This document shows, in pieces, positions 58,709 to 64,000 of a stretch of DNA of 64,000 nucleotides. Made by a program: the position numbers and the translations under genes. Source of the stretch: Aquincola tertiaricarbonis. Its GTDB lineage: Bacteria > Pseudomonadota > Gammaproteobacteria > Burkholderiales > Burkholderiaceae_C. Positions within the stretch are counted from its first letter, which is position 1; the number at the start of each line of letters is the position of its first letter. Location: positions 2,976,001-3,040,000 of the forward strand of contig NZ_CP097635.1 in NCBI RefSeq assembly GCF_023573145.1, written 5' to 3'. Under the pieces are notes generated by a model. That model was not told the DNA's origin. It made no database searches and saw only the letters and a list, made by a program, of their open reading frames with translations.

Positions 58709-60256
58709 TCAGGCCGCCAGCTTGAATCGCGTGAGCAGGCCGCTGAGCCGCGCCGCCTGTTCACGCAGCGATTCGGCCGCGGCGGCGGCCTGCTCGACCA
58801 TCGCGGCATTCTGCTGGGTCATGCCGTCCACCTGGGTGACGGCGGCGTTGATCTCGCGCAGGCCATCGCCCTGCGCCTGCGCCCGGCCGCGGATCTCGCC
58901 TACCACCTCCGCCACCTGGCGGATGCCGCCCTGCAGCGATTGCATCGCGGTGCCGGCCGCTTGGACCAGCCGCGTGCCCTGCCCCACATGCTCGGTGGAG
59001 TCACCGATCAGCTGCTTGATCTCACGCGAGGCATCGGCCGACTGCCGCGCCAGCCGCCGCACCTCGCCGGCTACCACCGCAAAGCCCCGGCCCTCTTCGC
59101 CGGCACGGGCAGCTTCCACCGCTGCGTTCAAGGCCAGCAGGTTGGTCTGGAACGCCAGACCGTCGATCACGCCGGTGATGTGTGCGATGCGGCCGGCGCT
59201 GTCGGTGATGCGGTCCATGCTGCGCACCGCCTGCGCCACCACCTCGCAGCCTTCGTCGGCCGAAGCCCGGGCCGATTGCGCCAGGGCCGCGGCCGAGCCG
59301 GCCGCCTGCTCGGCCGCCGAGACGGCCGCGGTCAGCTCGCCCATGCTGGCCGCCGTTTCCTGCAGGCTGCTGGCGGTGTGCTCGGTGCGGCTGCTCAGGT
59401 CCTGCGTTCCCTGCGCGATCTCGCTGCTGGCCGCGTCGATGGCCACCACGCTGGCACGCACCTCGGCCACCAAGTGGCGCAGATGGTCCTGCATGCGGGC
59501 CAGCGCCGCCATCAACTGCGCCACCTCGTCGCGGCCCTGCGCCTGCACCGGCGTGGCCAGGTCCCCCGCGGCCACCCGTCCCGCCACGCCGATGGCCCGG
59601 TCCAGCGGCCGGGTGACCGACAGCACGGTGAACGCCATCAGCGGCAGATAGACGGCCAGCGTCAGCACCGCCGCGCCGACGATCAGGGCGCGCCAGCGGT
59701 GCACCGCGCCGGTGGCGGCCGCGCTTTGCTGCTGGGCGTGGTCTTCCAGCGTGCGGGCAATGGCCTCCAGCATCGGCTCGGCCGCATGCATCTGCTTCTT
59801 GGCCGGGCCCAGTTGGTCATTGGCGTCGTTGGCGGTGACGATCTGCCCGTTGATAGAGCGCTGGATCACGTCACCCGCCTGAGCGCGGTAGGCCTTGAGC
59901 AGCGGCAGCAGACTGTCCAACTGCCCGGCCGGCAGTCGGTGGCGCAAGGCTTCGAGCTGGGTCATCGCGGCGTCGAAGGAACGGGCCCACTGGGCCTGGT
60001 ACTTCTTCGCCGCCGAGGTGTCGTCGATCTTGAGGATGGTGTCCTTCTCGAAGCGACGCAGATTGCCGAACTCGGCCCGGAAAGCGGTCAAGGCCGTGTG
60101 CGTGGCCACACTCTCGCTGGCAAAGGCATTGAACTGGGCATCCAGCCGGTGCAGCGCCAGCACGGCTGCACCGCTGACCAGCACCAACGACAACGAGGCC
60201 AGCACTGCGGCCCCCATCAACCTGGCCTTGATCGACCATTCGCGCAGAATCTTCAT
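58709..60256 (-). CDS. Methyl-accepting chemotaxis protein (4HB-type)
   Basis: A 515-aa chemoreceptor: TM1 at about 14-36, a periplasmic four-helix-bundle region (EFGNLRRFEKDTILKIDDTS), TM2 (LIVGAAVLTLAVYLPLMAFT), HAMP (RPLDRAIGVAGRVAAGDLAT) and a signalling domain with tip [20 protein letters not shown]. Its end has no CheR-docking pentapeptide. Convergent with the PEP-CTERM gene, 8 bases apart. Ligand unknown. Start at 60256 (MKILREW). Confidence 0.93.
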   Translation of the reverse strand: MKILREWSIKARLMGAAVLASLSLVLVSGAAVLALHRLDAQFNAFASESVATHTALTAFRAEFGNLRRFEKDTILKIDDTSAAKKYQAQWARSFDAAMTQLEALRHRLPAGQLDSLLPLLKAYRAQAGDVIQRSINGQIVTANDANDQLGPAKKQMHAAEPMLEAIARTLEDHAQQQSAAATGAVHRWRALIVGAAVLTLAVYLPLMAFTVLSVTRPLDRAIGVAGRVAAGDLATPVQAQGRDEVAQLMAALARMQDHLRHLVAEVRASVVAIDAASSEIAQGTQDLSSRTEHTASSLQETAASMGELTAAVSAAEQAAGSAAALAQSARASADEGCEVVAQAVRSMDRITDSAGRIAHITGVIDGLAFQTNLLALNAAVEAARAGEEGRGFAVVAGEVRRLARQSADASREIKQLIGDSTEHVGQGTRLVQAAGTAMQSLQGGIRQVAEVVGEIRGRAQAQGDGLREINAAVTQVDGMTQQNAAMVEQAAAAAESLREQAARLSGLLTRFKLAA

Positions 60257-60358
60257 GACGACGACATCCCCATCCACCGATGGGCCGATATCGACCTCCG
60301 AAAGCGTGACTGAAACGCCCCTCTTGCCGCCTTTGCGGGCCTGGAAAGTCAGCTGTCG

Positions 60359-61057
60359 TCAGGCCTGACGCGGCTGTAATCCCAGGCGCTTGGCTACCTC
60401 GGCGATGGCCGGGCTGGCCAGCGCGGTCAGGGCCTGCAGCGCCGCTTCGGGCCGGGCGCTGGCGCTGGCCACCGCGCCGCTGAAGGTGGTGGTGATCTGC
60501 ACGCCAGCGGGCATCTCGCCCAGCACATGCACGCCGGGTTGATTGATCAGCTCGCTCAGCTGCTGGAAGCCCAGGCTGACTTCGCCGCTGGCCACCAGCG
60601 AGGCCACCGGGACGCCGGCGCGGGCCTGCACCAGGCGTGCGCGCAGCGGCTCCATCACACCCCAGCGCTCGAACAGCGCCATCAGCGCCACGCCGCTGGG
60701 GCCGGTGGAGTAGCCGATGCGCGGCGCCTGCAGCACCGCCTCGCGCAGCGCGGCTTCGCTGCCGACATCGGGCACCGGCGCGCCCTCGCGCGCGGCGATG
60801 GCCATCGGCGAATCGACCAGCGGCCGCAGCGTGCCGGGCTGCAGGTGGCCGGCGGCCATCAGCTTGTCCATCGCATCGGCTGCCAGCACCACCAGGTCGA
60901 AGGCCTCGCCCTCGGCCACGCGGCGCGCAGCGTCCACGCCGCCCACCGATTCGAACTGCAGCGTGCTGCCGACCGGCGCGCAACGCGGGGCCAGTTCGGC
61001 CAGCAGCTGCCGGGTGGCCATGGACGAGATGCCGACGAGGGAAAGGGCTGCGCTCAT
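60359..61057 (-). CDS. ModA-like substrate-binding-domain protein without signal peptide
   Basis: A 232-aa protein of the periplasmic-binding (ModA/PBP_like_2) fold: FESVGGVDAARRVAEGEAFD, LVVLAADAMDKLMAAGHLQP, GYSTGPSGVALMALFERWGV, ISAB-like end VAKRLGLQPRQA. It begins MSAALSLVGISSMATRQLLA, straight into the first strand, and I see no signal peptide, so it is probably cytoplasmic. It follows a porin gene in the gallate dioxygenase arm. It could be a cytoplasmic small-molecule binder or a decayed receptor. Confidence 0.85.
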   Translation of the reverse strand: MSAALSLVGISSMATRQLLAELAPRCAPVGSTLQFESVGGVDAARRVAEGEAFDLVVLAADAMDKLMAAGHLQPGTLRPLVDSPMAIAAREGAPVPDVGSEAALREAVLQAPRIGYSTGPSGVALMALFERWGVMEPLRARLVQARAGVPVASLVASGEVSLGFQQLSELINQPGVHVLGEMPAGVQITTTFSGAVASASARPEAALQALTALASPAIAEVAKRLGLQPRQA

Positions 61058-61106
61058 GAAGCAAGGTCTCCGGACTGCTGGGATGGGGCGCGAGTGTGCA
61101 GCAGGT

Positions 61107-62213
61107 TCAGAAGCTGTGCCGCATGCCCACCGCGAACCCGTTCTGTGAGCCCCCGGCCGCCGGCGCGTTGCCGGCTGCGGCATTGCTCACCCCCAGGGCC
61201 AGCGTGCCTTCGTTGTTGATGTGGCCGGCGGTGGCGTACACGGCCGTGCGCTTGGACAGGCTGTAGGTGCCGCGCAGCGCATACAGCATGGCTTCGTTGG
61301 CGCTGTGGCGGTAGTCCAGCTTGAACACCTCGCCGTCCACGGTGAAGGCCGGCGTGACGGCGTAGGCCGCGCCCGCATACCAAAGGCGGCTGCGCGGCGT
61401 GGTGGCGCTGGCCTCGTTGTCGCGGGCGATCACGCCGGCGCCCAGCTTCAGCGCATCGAACTTCGCCCAGCCGGCCACGGTGCTGCGGCGGTCCTTCAGG
61501 CTGCTGCGGGTCAGCCCGGCGAAGGCGCCGCTGCCGCCGCGGATCTCGTCGACGGCCGCCGACACGCCCCAGGCCGCGGCGTCGTACTTGGCCAGCACGC
61601 TCCATTGGCGGCAGGCCTGGCTGTCGTCGGCATTTTCGCCGGCACAGTTGGTGCCCGAGGGGCTGGGGCCGGCGTTCACCGCATCGCGGCCCAGGCTGTA
61701 GGTGGCACCCACGGTCAGGCCGCTGGACGTGCCGCGCCAGGCGATGGCGTTGTCCACCCGTGCATTGGGCAGGTAGCTGTCCAGCGAGCCGGAACCGTAG
61801 GCGGCCGGTCCCAGGATGTCGGCATCCAGCTGCGACCAGAACAGCATCGAGTACTGGCGGCCCAGCGTCAGGCTGCCCCAATCGCCCGACAGACCGACGA
61901 ACACCTGGCGGCCCCAGCTGCGGCCGCCCTGGTTCAAGGTGCCGCTGTCCACGCCGATGCCCTGCTCCAGCGTGAAGATGGCCTTGAGACCGCCGCCCAA
62001 GTCCTCACTGCCGCGCAGGCCCAGGCGCGAAGGCACGCCGCCCGTCAGCCCCGGCATGCGGGTCACGCTGCTGCCGGCGGCGCCGACGTGGGTGAGATGC
62101 TCCACCGCCACGTCGATCACGCCGTAGATCGTCACGGACTGTGCGTGGGCGCCACCGGTGGCGGCAGCAACGGCGGCGGCCACCAGGCCGAACATGTGCA
62201 ATTTCTTTGTCAT
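61107..62213 (-). CDS. Outer-membrane porin (Porin_4 family)
   Basis: A 368-aa porin. The signal peptide ends at TGGAHA, then QSVTIYGVIDVAVEHLTHVG; the C-terminal strand ends GFAVGMRHSF. The ATG follows a strong GGAGGAGA site. It lies between the dioxygenase and the ModA-like gene and probably admits aromatic acids. Paralogous to the porin at 48376-49461. Confidence 0.94.
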   Translation of the reverse strand: MTKKLHMFGLVAAAVAAATGGAHAQSVTIYGVIDVAVEHLTHVGAAGSSVTRMPGLTGGVPSRLGLRGSEDLGGGLKAIFTLEQGIGVDSGTLNQGGRSWGRQVFVGLSGDWGSLTLGRQYSMLFWSQLDADILGPAAYGSGSLDSYLPNARVDNAIAWRGTSSGLTVGATYSLGRDAVNAGPSPSGTNCAGENADDSQACRQWSVLAKYDAAAWGVSAAVDEIRGGSGAFAGLTRSSLKDRRSTVAGWAKFDALKLGAGVIARDNEASATTPRSRLWYAGAAYAVTPAFTVDGEVFKLDYRHSANEAMLYALRGTYSLSKRTAVYATAGHINNEGTLALGVSNAAAGNAPAAGGSQNGFAVGMRHSF

Positions 62214-62242
62214 CGAGGTCTCCTCCAGGTTGTCTAGGCAAG

Positions 62243-63541
62243 TCAGGTCGGCTCGGCCGGGGTGTCCCAGCCCAGTGAGGCGGCGTCCTTGGCGGCCACC
62301 GAGTACAAGGCGCCCGGCGCATTGCGGGTCTGCTGGAAGACTTCCAGCGTTTCGCCGCGCATCGCGGCATAGATGTGCAGGTTGCTCACGCCGACCACGG
62401 CGCCCAGCTTCTCCAGCATGAAGAAGATGGCGCCGTAGCGGATCAGGCCCTGCCAGTCGCGCTCGCGCACCAGGCGGCGCTCCTCGTCGCTGAGGTCGGC
62501 CGCAGCCAGGCAGGCCGCCTCGTCGTCCAGGAAGCGGGCGCGGAACGCCGGCTGCACCAACTGGTGCAAAAAACGGTTGAGCCGGTAGCCCTTGACGCTA
62601 CGCTCCAGCGTGAACGGGTAGGTGCCGGGCAGCGCCTCTGCGCCGGCCAGCTGGGCCTCCACATGCGCCCGGTGCCGTTCGGCGGCGGCCGGCGCCATGC
62701 CCTGCCCGAGTGGCTCATAGATGGCGGTGGCGATGCCGGTCATCGACGGCAGGTAGTAGCTGCGGTGCAGGCAGCGCACCTGCTGCGACAGCGCACCGCG
62801 CATCACCAGCCACATGATGACCTCGGCCCCTTCCAGCCCGCCCAGCGTGGCGTACTCGGCATGCGTCATGCCGGCCAGCTGTTCGGGGTCCTGCTCCAGC
62901 AGGTCGAGAAAGCGGGCATCCCACTCAGGATTGTTGAAGCCGGCACGCTCGCCGTGCACCTGGTGGCTCAGGCCGCCGGTGGCCACCACGGCCACGCGCA
63001 GGTCCTCGGGGTAGCTTTCGATCGCGCGGCGCAGCGCCTGGCCCAGCTTGAAGCAGCGGCGGGCGCTGGGCAGCGGGAACTGCAGCACCCCCATCTGCAA
63101 CGGCACCAGCTGCACCGGCCACGCCGGCTCATGCGGGCACATCACCGACAGCGGCGAGAAGCAGCCGTGGTCCAGGCACCGCGACTGGAAGAACGACATG
63201 TCGAATTCATCGGCCATCAGGCTGCGGCCGATGTGCGCAGCCAGTGCCGGATGCCCGGGCACCGGCGGCAGATCACGGGCGCCGCCGCCCTCGTCAGCCA
63301 CCTGCCACTGTGGGCCCACACCCAGCGCAAAGGCCGAGTAATGGTCGAAGAAGAAGGAGGTGACGTGGTCGTTGTAGATGAACAGCAGCACGTCGGGCCG
63401 CAGGTCGGCGATCCACTGCTGCACCGGCGCGAATGCCTCGAAGATCGGCGCCCAGACCGGGTCGTGGCGCTTGTCGCGGTCGAAAGCGAAGCCGATGGTC
63501 GGCGTGTGGGAGGCGGCGAGGCCGCCGATGATCTTGGCCAC
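62243..63541 (-). CDS. galA: Gallate-type extradiol dioxygenase (fused LigB-LigA)
   Basis: A 432-aa non-heme Fe(II) class III extradiol dioxygenase. The N-terminal LigB-like catalytic domain has iron ligands His12 (GGLAASHTPTIG) and His59 (IYNDHVTSFF) and the acid-base His in GGLSHQVHG. The C-terminal 130 residues are a LigA-like domain (RLNRFLHQLVQPAFRARFLD; GAIFFMLEKLGAVVGVSNLH). This fused order is that of gallate dioxygenases GalA/DesB, which form 4-oxalomesaconate, the LigJ substrate. Protocatechuate as substrate is the alternative. It lies 30 bases after the TRAP permease gene. Confidence 0.9.
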   Translation of the reverse strand: MAKIIGGLAASHTPTIGFAFDRDKRHDPVWAPIFEAFAPVQQWIADLRPDVLLFIYNDHVTSFFFDHYSAFALGVGPQWQVADEGGGARDLPPVPGHPALAAHIGRSLMADEFDMSFFQSRCLDHGCFSPLSVMCPHEPAWPVQLVPLQMGVLQFPLPSARRCFKLGQALRRAIESYPEDLRVAVVATGGLSHQVHGERAGFNNPEWDARFLDLLEQDPEQLAGMTHAEYATLGGLEGAEVIMWLVMRGALSQQVRCLHRSYYLPSMTGIATAIYEPLGQGMAPAAAERHRAHVEAQLAGAEALPGTYPFTLERSVKGYRLNRFLHQLVQPAFRARFLDDEAACLAAADLSDEERRLVRERDWQGLIRYGAIFFMLEKLGAVVGVSNLHIYAAMRGETLEVFQQTRNAPGALYSVAAKDAASLGWDTPAEPT

Positions 63542-63571
63542 GGGTGGGGCACTCCTTGCAGGGGCTGGGCG

Positions 63572-64000
63572 TCAGGCACCGAAGTGGTGGATGAGCACCA
63601 GCGAGATCGCCGGGAACAGCAGCAGCGCGACGATGCGCACCAGGTCCGAGGCCAGGAAAGGCATCACGCCCTTGAAGGTGTCGACCAGGGGCACGTCCTT
63701 GGCCAGCCGGTTGATGATGAAGACGTTCATGCCCACCGGCGGATGCACCAGGCCGATCTCGACCACCATCAACGCCAGGATGCCGAACCAGATGCTCTTG
63801 TCGCCCTGGGCCAGGCCGTGGAAGTCCAGGCCCATCACCACCGGGTAGAAGATCGGGATGGTCAGCAGGATCATGGCCAGGCTGTCCATCACGCAGCCCA
63901 GCAGGATGTAGATCACCAGGATGGCCACCATCACCAGCATCGGCGGCAGGCCGCTGCCTTGAACCCAGGCGGCCAGCTCCACCGGCATCTGCGACAGCGC
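63572..64000 (-). CDS. TRAP transporter large permease DctM (partial, C-terminal)
   Basis: The last 142 residues of a DctM-type TRAP large membrane subunit; the frame runs off the right edge (ALSQ precedes the internal MPVELAAW). Features: LPPMLVMVAILVIYILLGCV, MDSLAMILLTIPIFYPVVMG, LVHPPVGMNVFIINRLAKDV, and a final helix to HHFGA. It imports organic acids with DctP/DctQ partners, presumably beyond the edge. Immediately upstream of the dioxygenase, so probably takes up its substrate. Confidence 0.93.
   Translation of the reverse strand, partial: ALSQMPVELAAWVQGSGLPPMLVMVAILVIYILLGCVMDSLAMILLTIPIFYPVVMGLDFHGLAQGDKSIWFGILALMVVEIGLVHPPVGMNVFIINRLAKDVPLVDTFKGVMPFLASDLVRIVALLLFPAISLVLIHHFGA

Overview
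The window is GC-rich, densely coding DNA from a Gram-negative betaproteobacterium. It most likely belongs to Burkholderiales, near the Rubrivivax/Leptothrix/Roseateles/Aquincola group. The clues are orphan Bug-type (TTT) solute-binding proteins, Porin_4 porins, a high-potential iron-sulfur protein, two PEP-CTERM proteins, a DUF3348/DUF802/OmpA/DUF2894 operon, and a GC-rich interspersed repeat of the kind common in that group. This is inference from gene content; no rRNA or other marker gene lies in the window. I saw no rRNA, tRNA, transposase, phage gene or CRISPR array.

Layout: 1-4037 (minus) is a polyol/sugar ABC transporter operon whose ATPase runs off the left edge. 4182-6436 holds a small unknown gene, a LuxR-type regulator, a possible 16-codon peptide gene with a palindrome upstream and a terminator downstream, then a GNAT gene overlapped by a 78-aa unknown. 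6753-13651 is a nitrite assimilation block: fused NirBD, a NIT-ANTAR antiterminator, a leader with paired hairpins and a strong terminator, an FNT nitrite channel and a PP2C-kinase fusion. 13683-25194 is mixed housekeeping and accessory content: a PEP-CTERM SGNH protein, a hybrid histidine kinase, a PLD/cardiolipin synthase, an exported amidase beside a LuxR gene broken by an in-frame amber codon, HiPIP, MerR, EamA and SelO. 25290-29380 is an IclR-controlled catabolic cluster with a clear palindromic operator.

29540-38889 contains an M13 peptidase, a four-gene minus-strand operon (acyl-CoA dehydrogenase, PIG-L deacetylase, methyltransferase, glycosyltransferase) and a paoABC periplasmic aldehyde oxidoreductase. 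After a chemoreceptor comes a tightly coupled four-gene operon (40711-44837). Its two central proteins look like a MotA/ZorA-type stator with a very long coiled-coil tail and a MotB/ZorB-type OmpA partner. This is the best candidate for an under-described system here. A histidine kinase and a MarR/siderophore-interacting pair follow.

47355-64000 is mostly a 4,5-cleavage aromatic catabolic region for gallate or protocatechuate. One arm is ligJ, ligK, a DUF1932 dehydrogenase, ligI, three Bug binding proteins and a porin, with a divergent LysR gene and a T-N11-A box. The other arm is a TRAP permease, a fused LigB-LigA (gallate-type) dioxygenase, a porin and a ModA-like protein. Between them sit a translationally coupled PhoD/PEP-CTERM pair and a second chemoreceptor. 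A 76-83 bp repeat family recurs, usually as tandem pairs that begin at or next to stop codons.
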